Shown: positions 1 to 11,711 of the stretch, one piece after another
Layout: each line of letters starts with the position of its first letter
Position numbering within the stretch: position 1 is the stretch's first letter
Origin: Strigamia acuminata
Lineage: Eukaryota; Arthropoda; Chilopoda; Geophilomorpha; Linotaeniidae
Direction: 5' to 3'
Assembly: GCA_949358305.1 (NCBI GenBank)
Contig: OX442314.1
Span: forward strand, 9,107,060-9,171,059
Length of the DNA: 64,000 bases
Position numbers and translations under genes: made by a program
The notes under the pieces: model-generated
What the model was told of the DNA's origin: nothing
Databases searched by the model: none
Seen by the model: the letters and a program-made list of their open reading frames with translations, nothing else

Positions 1-460
1 AAGAATGAGTATGCGCAGTGATATTCGTATGCGGGTGGGCATAGGATGTCACAGGCATGCGAAGGGATAAAAGGTGGGCAAAAAGAGGCGCTATTAAGTG
101 TTAAATTAGAAGGGGCGCGTGTTAAAGCGCAAAATAAAGATTGACAAACTCAATTCAATCTAAGAGGTGTTAACTCGTTGAAAGAGGTATGAGAAGTGTG
201 GATTATGGATAAAAGTAGCGACCAGGTAAACATGAGTCATGTGACCAGGTCGATTGGAGTGGGTGAGGGGGTGGAAGGTATAAAATAAGGTTAATTGTTG
301 GAAATAATAAGATGCGCGCAATGAGGCTGCGCATATATTTAGAGATGATTCATCAATGTTAGATGAAAAGAAAGATTGGGAAAAAATAAGAAAACTTAAG
401 ATTGGGTCAGTCTAAGTTAGAAATGAATAAAAAAGAAGGGTGGGTAACCTGCCCGTGACA
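1..460 (-). mobile_element. Partial LTR of a gypsy-like element nested in gypsy copy 1
   Basis: Read on the minus strand from 460, the sequence begins TGTCACGGGC, the same start as the solo LTR at 35865. It follows that LTR in recognisable blocks: the CCACCCCCT run, the CACATGACT motif and the ATGCGCA motifs. The alignment is diverged but collinear, so this is the 5' part of an LTR of the same family, cut by the window edge. At 461 the integrase reading frame of gypsy family A copy 1 resumes, so this is a nested insertion. The expected 4-bp target duplication would be GTTG (461-464) with its partner outside the window. Whether this is a solo LTR or a full element cannot be told here. Confidence 0.72.
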
Positions 461-3400
461 GTTGTTTCACTGTTGTAGAAACGTCTGCCTTTTCGGTGAG
501 TCTCACGTCCACCCAGCGACTGGCTGCATCCACCATTACGAACGCGTAGCAGTGTCCGCCAGTGGACTTCAACTTTTTCCCGAAGTAGTCGACGTAAATG
601 GTCCGAAACAACCGTCTCGGTTTCGCGGTCTCCATCTCGCCATACGGTAGCCTCCGCTCGACCTTCGCCCTTTGACAAGGTTCACAAACTTTAATCCAAT
701 TTGCTACATCTTTTTTCATCCCTGGCCAAAACACACGGGTTTTTAGACGCATCAGTGTTTTCTCGATCCCGAGATGGCCAGAGGTTGGTGGGAAATGTAA
801 GCAATGAAAATACTTGTAACGAAGGGATTGAGGGAGGTAAATACGACGCGTAGGAGCTCGTTGACCGATCTTAGTTGGTGGAAACTTGCAGAGCAGACCA
901 CGGTGTAACGCCATGTCCACTGCTCGTTTCTTAAGTTCTGCAGCTTCCATCTCACCTGGCGGCAGAGACCCTGAATTGAGATATAATATAAGTCCCTTAG
1001 ACCATTCATCGGCTAGTTGGGCTTCTTTAACGGCTTTCTGTGTTGGGAGAATCTCAATTGTCGGATGATCCGCCGGAAGTGAGTAGAAACTCTCGTCAGA
1101 CGAGTGCTCAGAGTGGTCAAGCAACTCCGCATCGATAGAGGGTGTTGGTGAAACCAAATCTCGCCGTGGTTGGGTCCTCGGTGACAAGTCCCGTGGAATC
1201 ACAGGAATTTGAAACTCCTCGGAGTCCGTGTCTCCCGGCAGCTCCTCACTGTCCAACGACATTTCGCTGGCCTCCGAGCCCGTAGAGCGATCGAGGATGA
1301 TAGGAGTTTTCTTTTTCGGTCTTCCGACCGGTCGCTTCTCCACAACCTTTTTGGGTCGCCCCCGTTTTCTCTTCTCAGGAACGTCAATTGGCAAAGAAAC
1401 TGCACCTGACTCTTCTTCCGAAGTTGGTGGAATAGGACGCGTTACGGGTAAAGATTTAGGCTGCGTCATGTCCCCGCTGGCCGGAGTCTTCCGCGGACGA
1501 CCTCTTTTCCTTTTTACAGGAACGTCTTCCTTAGGCAAAGACACCGCCACAGATTCTTCGTCCGACATTGGCAGAGTAGGCTGTGCTCCCGGCAAGGGTC
1601 CCGCCTGAGTCGGCCCCTTTGCAATGGGATTTTTCCGTGGACGTCCCGGTCCTCTTTTTGGAGGGGGCTCGTCCTCCACCGGACATACGTCCACTGCCGT
1701 AGCCGACAAGGCGTTCAATCTCGCCAGGAACGCACGTTTCTGCTTACGCATTGTTACCGCTCTAACGATTTTACAGTTGGGTGATTTCCAATGAGTCACC
1801 TCATCTAACTCTTCCATTTTGGGTACTGGCCAGTCGTTGAAATCATCGAAGTACACACAGTAGTACGTGTCATCCAACGCTGGACAGTCTTCGTCATCCA
1901 GCTCGATCGGCGGGTCAACTGGCGCCCGACTCAACGCATCGGCGACCCGATTCTTCGTACCACTACAGTGGAGAACTGTGAATCGGTATTCCGACAGCGA
2001 AAGAATCCATCGCGCCAACCGGCCCTTTGGCTCTCGCTGGGAAAACAGCCATACCAAGGACTTGTGATCACTCTCTAGATAGAAATCCATCAACTCGAGG
2101 TATGCTCTAAAGCGTTTGACGGCCCAGACGGCGGCCAGGCACTCAATCTCCGTCGTATGGTAATTCTTCTCTGCACTGTTTAGGGCCCGCGATGCAAAGG
2201 CAATTGGGACGCGTACGCCGTCATTGTTGATCTGCATCAACGCAGCCCCTAGACCAGAATAACTCGCATCGGTTTGTAAGATGTAAGGCTTACTCCAGTC
2301 CGGGAAATTCCTGTGCAAGGTAGATAACGACACTTGATTTTTGAGATACTCGAAAGCCGCCTGATGCGCCGCCGTCCAGTTCCATGGCGCATTCTTACGC
2401 ATAAGAACTCGAAAGACCTCACAAGTCTTGGAATATCCTGGAAAGAACGACGAGTAGTACCCGATCATGCCCTTGAAGCGTTGTAATTCCTTCAAGTTAG
2501 TGGGGGCCGGGTACTTGCTGATCGCGTCGGTCTTCTTTGGGTTAGGACGGATAAGTCCCTCCTCGACAATATGTCCGAGCACCTCAAGACTTGTCTTGCA
2601 CAACTCCGTTTTTCCCGCGTTCATTGTGAACCCCGCTTGGTCGAGCAAAGTGAGCACTTTTTGCAGGTGAGTCACATGCTCTTCGAAGGTCTTACTAAAC
2701 ACGATTATGTCGTCGATGTACACAAAGACAAACTTGTAGAGATGCTCAGCTAGAGTCAAATTCATGGCCCTTTGTAAGGTGGCAGGGCCATTGATCGGAC
2801 CGAAGGGCATACGCGTATACTCAAAGAGTCCCCTGTGGGTGATAAACGCGAGATATCGTTCATCTCCAGGTCGGACCCCTATTTGGTGGAACGCTTCCCT
2901 TCCGTCGATGATGGAAAACCATTTTGCCCCACCCAGATATGCAAAGATGTTGTCGATATCTGGGAGGGGGTAAACATCAGGCAAAGTTTGGGAATTGATC
3001 GGCCTAAAATCCATTGCGCAGCGCCAGCGTCCGTCCTTTTTGGGGACAACTACGGGCGCCACGGCGCAGTCGCTTTTGGAGCGCTTGATTACTCCTTGCG
3101 CCAACTTTTGGTCGATATAGGCATCGATTATTTCCCTTTTTGCCGGATTCACCGGACGTACCGGGACATGAATAGGTCGGAAGTCAGGCTTCAGATTCAC
3201 CTCAAACTGTGTGTTATTACAGAGCCCCAGTTCCTCACGAAAGATATGAGCAACTGGTTTCAACGCATCCATTAAGTGATTAATGCGTTTTGGCTCCAAC
3301 TGATTACACAGCTGATCATACACCCAAGCGAGGTTGGTAGGATCTCTGTTTGGGATGTATTGGACGAAATTAACATCATGCTGTCTTGGAGTACCTTCCG

Positions 3401-4574
3401 CCATTTGACAAGCAGAAGAGGTCTCCGCGTTGTCGACGACATTTCTCTCTCCACTCGGAGAATCTGCAGTCTCAACCAACGTTCGTTTAGCCACCGCTTT
3501 AACTCTTGCTTTACGCAACTTAATGGCTCGACGCATCTGACTCAAACACATGGCCTTTTTCCCAGGTTTACGCGTAACTCGCACGATGTGCTTACGTGCG
3601 GTTTTTTCACGTCTCTTAGGTGACCATATGAAGGTCCATTTTTGAGCGTCTTGCCCTCTCCGAGCAACAACCACTTTGACAATACAAGGATTGTCTTCGT
3701 GTGGAGGCTCAAATAACTCCACTTCAAAATTACGTTTGCCCAGCAAGACGCAGTTAGCTTCACTAATTGGTGGTTTTGTGACGACCACAGGTTTCTCCTC
3801 TGCCTTCTCCTCCTTTGCAGGAATCTCGGGGGTCAGTTCCCGCTCCTTTTGGCCGACAAGCTTGACGGGCACCGCCGTTTCCTCTGGCTTGGGGACCGGC
3901 GGATTTCGCAAAGCCGGAAGGTTGTACAGAGGGGGCCCCTTAACCGCAATTCCCTTCGGAAGGGAAGGTTGTTCCTTTGTTAAAGGGAATAAGATCACTG
4001 GATCAGATGCCCTAGCTTGCTCTTCCGTGAGGAAGGGATGCCTCGTGCCATCCCCTAAGAGGAACCAGTATTCGTTGGCGTGGTCTGTACAAAGACCAAC
4101 TGCCTTGCAGAAATCCAGCCCCAAGAGGAGCTCCTGAGACCCCTCCTCTATGATGAGGCAAGTAAAGCAAACTACCGCCGTAGGAGCACGGACGGCTAGT
4201 TGTGCACAGCCAACCACTTTGGTAATATGATTGTCGGCTGTCCGGATGGTCTCGTCCAGTTTCACCATTTCTATGCCTATCTCTTTTGCGAGTTTTTCAT
4301 ACAATGCCATGGTCATTATGCACGTCTGTGCACCGCTGTCCATCATTGCAATGAACTCGATATTGATCCAGGCGATTTTAACAAAGGCCGCGTCTCGCCG
4401 ACAACGGTCCTTCAACCCGATTATCAATTTCGGCTCTTTGGAAGCCAAAAATTCGGGTGGTGACAACATAATGAAATTTGTCATTTTCGGCTTAGAAGCC
4501 GCTAACGCGGTGGTACTGGTCTTCTGCAACGCAGGGGGTACCATCCAACCGCTTGTGCTATCTAAAGCTTCCAA
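461..4574 (-). pseudogene. pol: pol of gypsy copy 1, interrupted in integrase
   Basis: Open from 4574 (a TTG codon in the open frame) through retropepsin (DSGAQ), reverse transcriptase (YIDD), Ty3-type RNase H, the AT-hook linker and the integrase zinc domain. It then stops being pol at 461, where the nested LTR starts. The last codons of the open frame (417-460) are read from that LTR and are not part of Pol. The first catalytic Asp of integrase (VDYF) is present, but the second Asp and the Glu are lost. The frame lies -1 relative to gag, as in copy 2. Close in sequence to copy 2 Pol. Confidence 0.9.
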
Positions 4575-4582
4575 CGTCCGAC

Positions 4583-6693
4583 TTATTTGGGTTTCGGGTC
4601 CGCTGCCTTTCCGTTGGATGGTTTGGACAGTGGACCCTGGTCGTTTCCCGGAAACTGCCAGGGCTTAAAGCAGTGGGGACATAATGCGATGCGTTTTTCA
4701 ATATCACGCATGTACCATCTGTCCTTCCGATTGCGCACCCACTCAGCTCCGGGTGGCAACGGTGTTATTGGGGGGTTAGCCGTATTGGCGAAGGTGTGGG
4801 CAACATGTCCACATTGTGCCGCCCCCACAGCCGGAGTAGGTTTATTCTCCGGAACCTTTACAGACGCGTTTATTTGCGGCTCTGGGGCTCTCGACGGTTC
4901 AACACTAACAACGGACTGTCCAGCAACACTCTGCAGGTCCTCACCCGTTGCCCCAACCAACTCAGCCAACGCAACCAATTTCCTTTTATCAAACTGGAAG
5001 CGACCAGGCGTAGGCTTTTCTGCTGTCTTTGTTTTGGCAGGCTCTACCACCTTTTTGGTCGCTTTAACAGCTTGCTTATCCTTATCCTTGGATTGAGGTC
5101 GAGGCACCGGACCTCTTCTCACTCCGCGCTCATCGAATTTATACTGCTGAAGAGAACGCAACGCCAATTCGCTGTCAGCCTCTTGCCCCATCTCTATGGC
5201 CTGCGACATGAAGCGGACTCCGTACCGAGTCATTGCATCCGTTATCTGCGGTTGAAGGCGATGTTTCGCCATATTCCATTGTTGCCTATCCCCCCGAATA
5301 CCTATCATCTCGAGGTAACGACTGATTTCACATAGAAACTCAGCCGTATCATCCCCTACTTCCTGCCAGGCATCCGTCAGGAAGACCGTTGCTTCGGCCT
5401 CCTTGAGGGAATAACGTTTCCGGAAACGCATAACAAATTCATCCCATGTTTTTGGTTTATGGCGTAAGTGCAAGTACCAATTTAAGGGCTTCCCACACAG
5501 CGCCAACGGAATGAACAAGTCAATATACGCTTCATCCGGAATGCGCGTCATGATATAATGGGCGCGCAATTTCGCTAGGAATCTTTCGACCGCATTATAG
5601 GATTGGTCATCCTCATCAAATATCGGCACATGTTCCGACCTCACATGCGACAAGTCATATTGATTATATCGCGTCTGCGGCCGCTGCCGGGGCGTCGGCG
5701 TTACCGCTGCTGCTTGGGCGTCCCGCGCCCGTTGCAAACGCGTATTTACCGAATCCCCCCGCGCAGCCGCTGCGCGATCAACACTTGCTGTATCCGGCAA
5801 GCTAACAGCTGTCGACTTTGAGCGTATAATACTCCTCATCACCTCACTGTTACATTGTGAGGGCGTACCCATTCGAGACCCCGCGCGAGCTGTCACGTCC
5901 GATGGTCTCTCATTTGAAGGTAAACGAGGATTTACATCCCCTTGTAACCTTCCTACTACTGCTATTCCTTGCCTGTTCAACTCGCTAGGCGTCAGAATGC
6001 GTGAAGACTGAACACTTCCCCCAGGTTCCCTCTGACCGTCAGAACGAGGTCCATCACCAGGCAAAGGGTTATGAGGTCTTTGCTGAGCTGGTGGAATTAC
6101 CTCCTCCTCGGGCTGTACAGCTAATGCCACGATTTCGGCCCTAATCACTTGTCTCACCCCCACCAGAGTCTCATCTCTATAATTTCCCAGTCGGTAGTCA
6201 ACATGCTGACCAAACTGGTTTAATGCTCGGACCATACGCTCATTCATGGCCAATTCCGCATTTTGCAAATACGGCAGCCATTCTGGAGGCCGTTGACCAG
6301 CCTCTTCTTCCTCCTCCTCGACGTTATCCTCAGGACTACTCCTTTGTTGAGGTGGCGCCGAAGGATTTGGTTGCACGGGCGTTAAAAGATCCGAAGCAGA
6401 CGCGTCGACATGGGACTCACGCGTAGAAGGAGTAGTGTCCGGGCAGTAGGTACTATCCGTTGAAGTGGATTTATCTTCTACCTTTACTCGTGTGACATTC
6501 CCGTGTGGTCGCAAAAGGTACGGCGGCCCACCGCCTCTTGCCACGGGCAAGCCATACTCTGAGCGGGTTCTCGGAGGATGCGCATCAAGGGGACGCCGTG
6601 GAGTTTCATCACACAAGCGCTCCCCAACTCTACGCATCCAGCTAGGCCACACACTCTTGGAGTTATCCTCTTTAGGATGCCCTCTTCTGCCAT
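4583..6693 (-). pseudogene. gag: gag of gypsy copy 1, 1-bp frameshift near the start
   Basis: Compared with copy 2, the start ATG at 6691-6693 is kept, but one base is missing about 8-10 nt downstream (near 6683-6685). The natural start therefore runs into a wrong frame that ends at 6484. The remaining reading frame, 4583-6652, is otherwise intact. It has the same order as copy 2: acidic and proline-rich N-terminal part, capsid-like domain, lysine-rich segment and a C-terminal CPHC motif. The break is early, so normal Gag cannot be made from the usual start. Confidence 0.85.
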
Positions 6694-6869
6694 TGCGTCA
6701 ACTCAAGCAATTTAGCAGCAAAACTCAAATGGATGATCCACTCTAAAAAAGGCGAGTAACGATACCACTCGACCTTTGTTTTCCGAATAATGATTACTAG
6801 CCCACTGGAAACAGTTTATACGGCTAGCAATCGAAAAGCTACGGGATATTCCCGGGTTTCGGCACCAAG

Positions 6870-8001
6870 TGTGATGGATCGCGAGTCTAGGTGGTTTAGA
6901 AGCGTTTGAAAGACGCCGCGAAACAGTAAATTCACACACCCTGGTAGTTTCGTACCTGCCGTAAATCGAATGTGCGCAGGAAGTGGCAGCTAACACACTC
7001 TCAGATACTGTGCACCACACTAATATTTATTTGTGGCCGGGTATCCCGAGCTGTAAAACTCGGGGACAGAATGTCCGGTAGTCGCGTCTGAACCAAAACC
7101 CAACGCGTGACCCGCCAACAATCGTGTTTTCACACGAAGGCAAACGAATGCACGTCTCGTAGTGGCTCATAAGCAACCCCAAACTGTCGAGTTTGAACGA
7201 GGATGGGCGATTTACTCGTGCTTATACAACGCACGGGCCCTAAACCCAACTCTAAACCTGACTTAATGCTTAATTAAAGCTAAAGCCCGAATGGCAGGCG
7301 GCTAAACTAAGCTAAACGCACGCGCAAGCGAAATGAAAGACACAAACTTCGAACTTATGGCCAACAAATCCTGTTTGGCCTTGGATAACGCGTCACGGCG
7401 ATAAAACATGAACAAAAAGGAGCAGAAAAACAAATGGTGAACGAGTGGTGTAAAACCGTGAGTTAACACGCGAAATGAAATGAAAGCCTGAAACCGTGTT
7501 GCAGAATTCCAGGGCGAATGCAAAGCTACAAGTGAGCTTCGGAGTTAAACCTCAGCCATGAGCACCGGCTCCAAAGGAGCACCTACGCGTTCGGGATACT
7601 GAGATCAACTGAAGAAAAAGAGGAAAAATAGGGTGAGAGGTAAACTTGGACTCAACCAAGCTTGACCAATCACGGAAGAGTCAAGAGCCAATCACCACTG
7701 TCGGTGCATACTGATGAGTATGACTGATGACGACGCGTGATGACCAGAATAGATATGCAAAGAAGTTTGCATCCAAATCATAAACGAAAGAGAAAAAACT
7801 AGGAGTAGATAAGAGAAAAGTGAGAGAATGAAGAGAAAGTTAGGAGTGAGTAAGGGATAAGATAGATAGAAAATGAGGAAAACTCACGAATGAACATAAA
7901 CAATACAACAACACAAGGTAAAGACAAATTAAGGTTTAATACAACACAAACACGGGTTAACAATGCGTAAACTATACGCGTAGGAAACACGGGCCGTGAC
8001 A
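6870..8001 (-). repeat. 5' LTR of gypsy copy 1
   Basis: 1132 bp, beginning TGTCACGGCC at 8001 (minus strand) and ending ..CATCACA at 6870, followed after two bases by the primer binding site. It differs from the copy 2 LTRs by substitutions and small indels, especially in the first 200 bp, so the two copies are not from one recent event. It contains five ACGCGT hexamers at the positions seen in the copy 2 LTR. Confidence 0.92.
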
Positions 8002-8285
8002 AAGAAATTTCAATAAATATCAAGAAATTTCAATAAATATCAAGAAATTTCAATAAATATCAAGAAATTTCAATAAATATCAAGAAATTTCAATAAATAT
8101 CAAGAAATTTCAATAAATATCAAGAAATTTCAATAAATATCAAGAAATTTCAATAAATATCAAGAAATTTCAATAAATATCAAGAAATTTCAATAAATAT
8201 CAAGAAATTTCAATAAATATCAAGAAATTTCAATAAATATCAAGAAATTTCAATAAATATCAAGAAATTTCAATAAATATCAAGA
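8002..8285. repeat. 20-bp AT-rich satellite between the two gypsy copies
   Basis: About 14 perfect tandem units of AAGAAATTTCAATAAATATC. It begins with AAGA (flank of copy 1) and ends with AAGA (flank of copy 2). It is continuous with the array at 19628 once copy 2 is removed. Short open frames inside it are repeat artefacts. Confidence 0.97.
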
Positions 8286-9418
8286 TGTCACGGCCCGTGT
8301 TTCCTACGCGTACAGTTTACGCATTGTTAACCCGTGTTTGTTCCTATTAAACCTAATTTTGTCATCTTCTTACCTTTGTTGTTTTGTTTGTGTTTGATTC
8401 GTGAGTTTTCCTCATTTTCCTTCTATCTTATCTCTTACTCTCTCCTAACTTTCTCTTCATTCTCTCACTTTTCTCTTATCTACTCCTAGTTTTTCTTCTT
8501 TAGTTTATGATTTGGATGCAAACTTCTTTGCATATCTATTCTGGTCATCACGCGTCGTCATCAGTCATACTCATCAGTATGCACCGACAGTGGTGATTGG
8601 CTCTTGACTCTTCCGTGATTGGTCAGGCTTGGTTGAGTCCAAGTTTACCTCTCACCCTATTTTTCCTTTTTTGCTTCAGTTGATCTCAGTATCCCGAACG
8701 CGTAGGTGCTCCTTTGGAGCCAGTGCTCATGGCTGAGGTTTAACTCCGAAGCTCACTCGTGGCTTTGCTTTCGCCCTGGAATTCTGCAACACGGTTTCAG
8801 GCTTTCATTTCATTTCGCGTGTTAACTCACGGTTTTACACCACTCGTTCACCATTTGTTTTCCTGCTCCTTTTTGTTCATGTTTTATCGCCGTGACGCGT
8901 TATCCAAGGCCAAACAGGATTTGTTGGCCATAAGTTTGAAGTTTGTGTCTTTCATTTCGCTTGCGCGTGCGTTTAGCTTAGTTTAGCCGCCTGCCATTCG
9001 GGCTTTAGCTTTAATTAAGCATTGAGTCAGGTTTAGAGTTAGGTTTAGGGCCCGTGCGTTGTATAAGCACGAGTAAATTGCCCATCCTCGTTCAAACTCG
9101 ACAGTTTGGGGTTGCTTATGAGCCACTACGAGACGTGCATTCGTTTGCCTTCGTGTGAAAACACGATTGTTGGCGGGTCACGCGTTGGGTTTTGGTTCAG
9201 ACGCGACTACCGGACATTCTGTCCCCGAGTTTTACAGCTCGGGATACCCGGCCACAAATAAATATTAGTGTGGTGCACAGTATCTGAGAGTGTGTTAGCT
9301 GCCACTTCCTGCGCACATTCGATTTACGGCAGGTACGCAACTACCAGGGTGTGTGAATTTACTGTTTCGCGGCGTCTTTCAAACGCTTCTAAACCACCTA
9401 GACTCGCGATCCATCACA
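8286..9418 (+). repeat. 5' LTR of gypsy copy 2
   Basis: 1133 bp, TGTCACGGCC...CATCACA, with the terminal TG..CA usual for LTRs. A TATAAG box at 9062-9067 and an AATAAA polyadenylation signal at 9257-9262 are candidates for the U3/R and R/U5 signals (inference). Five ACGCGT hexamers lie at about 8306, 8550, 8698, 8895 and 9180. Short open frames within it repeat in both LTRs and are not considered genes. Confidence 0.95.
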
Positions 9419-9420
9419 CT

Positions 9421-9438
9421 TGGTGCCGAAACCCGGGA
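9421..9438 (+). other. Primer binding site, tRNA-Phe type
   Basis: TGGTGCCGAAACCCGGGA starts two bases after the LTR. It is the complement of the 3' end of animal tRNA-Phe(GAA), which ends ..TCCCGGGTTTCGGCACCA including CCA. It would prime minus-strand DNA synthesis. The BEL/Pao element at 24132 uses the same 18 bases. Confidence 0.85.
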
Positions 9439-9594
9439 ATATCCCGTAGCTTTTCGATTGCTAGCCGTATAAACTGTTTCCAGTGGGCTAGTAATCATTA
9501 TTCGGAAAACAAAGGTCGAGTGGTATCGTTACTCGCCTTTTTTAGAGTGGATCATCCATTTGAGTTTTGCTGCTAAATTGCTTGAGTTGACGCA

Positions 9595-11703
9595 ATGGCA
9601 GAAGGAGGGCATCCTAAAGAGGATAACTCCAAGAGTGTGTGGCCTAGCTGGATGCGTAGAGTAGGGGAGCGCTTGTGTGATGAAACTCCACGGCGTCCTC
9701 TTGATGCGCGTCCTCCGAGAACCCGCTCAGAGTATGGCTTGCCCGTGGCAAGAGGCGGTGGGCCGCCGTACCTCTTGCGACCACACGGGGATGTCACACG
9801 AGTAAAGGTAGAGGATAAATCCACTTCAACGGATAGTACCTACTGCCCGGACACTACTCCGTCTACGCGTGAGTCTCGTGTCGATGTGTCTGCTTCGGAT
9901 CTTTTAACGCCCGTGCAACCAAATCCTTCGGCGCCACCTCAACAAAGGAGTAGTCCTGAGGATAACGTCGAGGAGGGGGATGAAGAGGCTGGTCAACGGC
10001 CTCCGGAATGGCTGCCGTATCTGCAAAATGCGGAATTGGCCATGAATGAGCGGATGGTCCGAGCATTAAACCAGTTTGGTCAGCATGTTGACTACCGACT
10101 GGGAAATTATAGAGATGAGACTCTTGTGGGGGTGAGACAAGTGGTTAGGGCCGAAATCGTGGCATTAGCTGTACAGCCCGAGGAGGAGGTAATTCCACCA
10201 GCTCAGCAAAGACCTCATAACCCTTTGCCTGGTGATGGACCTCGTTCTGACGGTCAGAGGGAACCTGGGGGAAGTGTTCAGTCTTCACGCATTCTGACGC
10301 CTAGCGAGTTGAACAGGCAAGGAATTGCAGTAGTAGGAAGGTTACAAGGGGATGTAAATCCTCGTTTACCTTCAAAAGAGAGACCATCGGACGTGACAGC
10401 TCGCGCGGGGTCTCGAATGGGTACGCCCTCACAATGTAACAGTGAGGTGATGAGGAGTATTATACGCTCGAAGTCGACAGCTGTTAGCTTGCCGGATACA
10501 GCAAGTGTTGATCGCGCAGCAGCTGCGCGAGGGGATTCGGTAAATACGCGTTTGCAACGGGCGCGGGTCGCTCAGGCAGCGGTAACGCCGACGCCCCGGC
10601 AGCGGCCGCAGACGCGATATGATCAATATGACTTGTCGCATGTGAGGTCGGAACATGTGCCGATATTTGATGAGGAGGATCAATCCTATAATGCGGTCGA
10701 ACGATTCCTTGCAAAATTGCGCGCACATTACATTATGACGCGCATTCCGGATGAGGCGTATATTGACTTGTTCATTCCGTTGGCGCTGTGTGGGAAGCCC
10801 TTAAATTGGTACCTGCACTTACGCCATAAACCAAAAACATGGGATGAATTTGTTGTGCGTTTCCGGAAACGTTATTCCCTCAAGGAGGCCGAAGCAACGG
10901 TCTACCTAACGGATGCCTGGCAGGAAGTAGGGGATGATACGGCCGAATTTCTGTGCGAAATCAGTCGTTACCTCGAAATGATAGGTATTCGGGGGGATGG
11001 GCAACAGTGGAATATGGCGAAACATCGCCTTCAACCGCAGATAACGGATGCAATGACTCGGTACGGAGTCCGCTTCATGTCGCAGGCCATAGAGATGGGG
11101 CAGGAGGCTGACAGCGAATTGGCGTTGCGTTCTCTTCAGCAGTATAAGTTCGATGAGCGCGGAGTGAGAAGAGGTCCGGTGCCTCGACCTCAATCCAAGG
11201 ATAAGGATAAGCAAGCTGTTAAGGCGACCAAAAAGGTGGTAGAGCCTGCCAAAACAAAGGCGGCAGAGAAGCCTCCGCCTGGTCGCTTTCAGTTTGACAA
11301 ACGGAAATTGGTTGCGTTGGCGGAAGTGTTTGGGGCTACGAGTGAGGACCTGCAGAGTGTTGCTGGGCAGTCCGTTGTTAGTGTTGCACCTTCGAGAGTG
11401 CCAGAGCCGCAAATAAACGCGTCTGTAAAAGTCTCGGAGAATAAGCCGACTCCGGCTGTGGGGGCGGCACAATGTGGACATTCTGCCCACACCTTCGCCA
11501 ATACGGCTAACCCCCCAACAACACCGTTGCCACCCGGAGCTGAATGGGTGCGCAATCGGAAGGACAGATGGTACATGCGTGATATTGAAAAACGCATCGC
11601 ATTATGTCCCCACTGCTTTAAGCCCTGGCAGTTTCCGGGAAACGACCAGGGTCCACTGTCCAAACCATCCAACGGAAAGGCAGTGGACCCGAAACCCAAA
11701 TAA
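9595..11703 (+). CDS. gag: gag polyprotein of gypsy copy 2
   Basis: 702 residues from ATG 9595. The first ~330 residues are proline-, acid- and arginine-rich and probably disordered. About residues 340-520 form the capsid-like (retrotrans_gag) domain, with the pattern LPLALCGKPLNWY..W.EFV.RFRKRY typical of gypsy Gag. A lysine-rich stretch follows (~525-560). The C-terminus lacks a standard CCHC knuckle but has CGH..H (near 621) and CPHC (near 671), perhaps an atypical zinc site. It ends at TAA 11701-11703. The pol frame overlaps the end in the -1 frame. Expected role: particle assembly and RNA packaging in the cytoplasm. Confidence 0.92.
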   Translation: MAEGGHPKEDNSKSVWPSWMRRVGERLCDETPRRPLDARPPRTRSEYGLPVARGGGPPYLLRPHGDVTRVKVEDKSTSTDSTYCPDTTPSTRESRVDVSASDLLTPVQPNPSAPPQQRSSPEDNVEEGDEEAGQRPPEWLPYLQNAELAMNERMVRALNQFGQHVDYRLGNYRDETLVGVRQVVRAEIVALAVQPEEEVIPPAQQRPHNPLPGDGPRSDGQREPGGSVQSSRILTPSELNRQGIAVVGRLQGDVNPRLPSKERPSDVTARAGSRMGTPSQCNSEVMRSIIRSKSTAVSLPDTASVDRAAAARGDSVNTRLQRARVAQAAVTPTPRQRPQTRYDQYDLSHVRSEHVPIFDEEDQSYNAVERFLAKLRAHYIMTRIPDEAYIDLFIPLALCGKPLNWYLHLRHKPKTWDEFVVRFRKRYSLKEAEATVYLTDAWQEVGDDTAEFLCEISRYLEMIGIRGDGQQWNMAKHRLQPQITDAMTRYGVRFMSQAIEMGQEADSELALRSLQQYKFDERGVRRGPVPRPQSKDKDKQAVKATKKVVEPAKTKAAEKPPPGRFQFDKRKLVALAEVFGATSEDLQSVAGQSVVSVAPSRVPEPQINASVKVSENKPTPAVGAAQCGHSAHTFANTANPPTTPLPPGAEWVRNRKDRWYMRDIEKRIALCPHCFKPWQFPGNDQGPLSKPSNGKAVDPKPK

Positions 11704-11711
11704 GTCGGACG

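Larger units (their letters stand above)
461..8001 (-). mobile_element. Ty3/gypsy family A, copy 1 (truncated by nested insertion)
   Basis: An LTR retrotransposon on the minus strand with 5' LTR 6870-8001, a tRNA-Phe-type primer site just inside it (6851-6868), gag 4583-6693 and pol 461-4574. It is collinear with copy 2 but differs at many positions, so it is an independent insertion and not an assembly mirror image. The 3' part (integrase catalytic core onward, third ORF, 3' LTR) lies beyond the nested LTR and the window edge. The flank at 8002 is AAGA, the same 4 bp that copy 2 duplicated. Gag is frameshifted and pol is interrupted, so this copy cannot be autonomous. Confidence 0.93.

Noticed and set aside
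417-460. Last codons of the long minus-strand pol frame as part of Pol
   Set aside because: They are read from the nested LTR; copy 2 continues differently from this point.
1209-4668. Several plus-strand open frames of 60-170 codons
   Set aside because: They lie antisense to gag/pol of copy 1, mirror those opposite copy 2, and have no protein features of their own.
8759-9576. Open frames of 75 and 102 codons in the gypsy LTR
   Set aside because: They recur in every LTR and run across LTR or primer-site borders; copy 1 has changed versions. Not considered genes.
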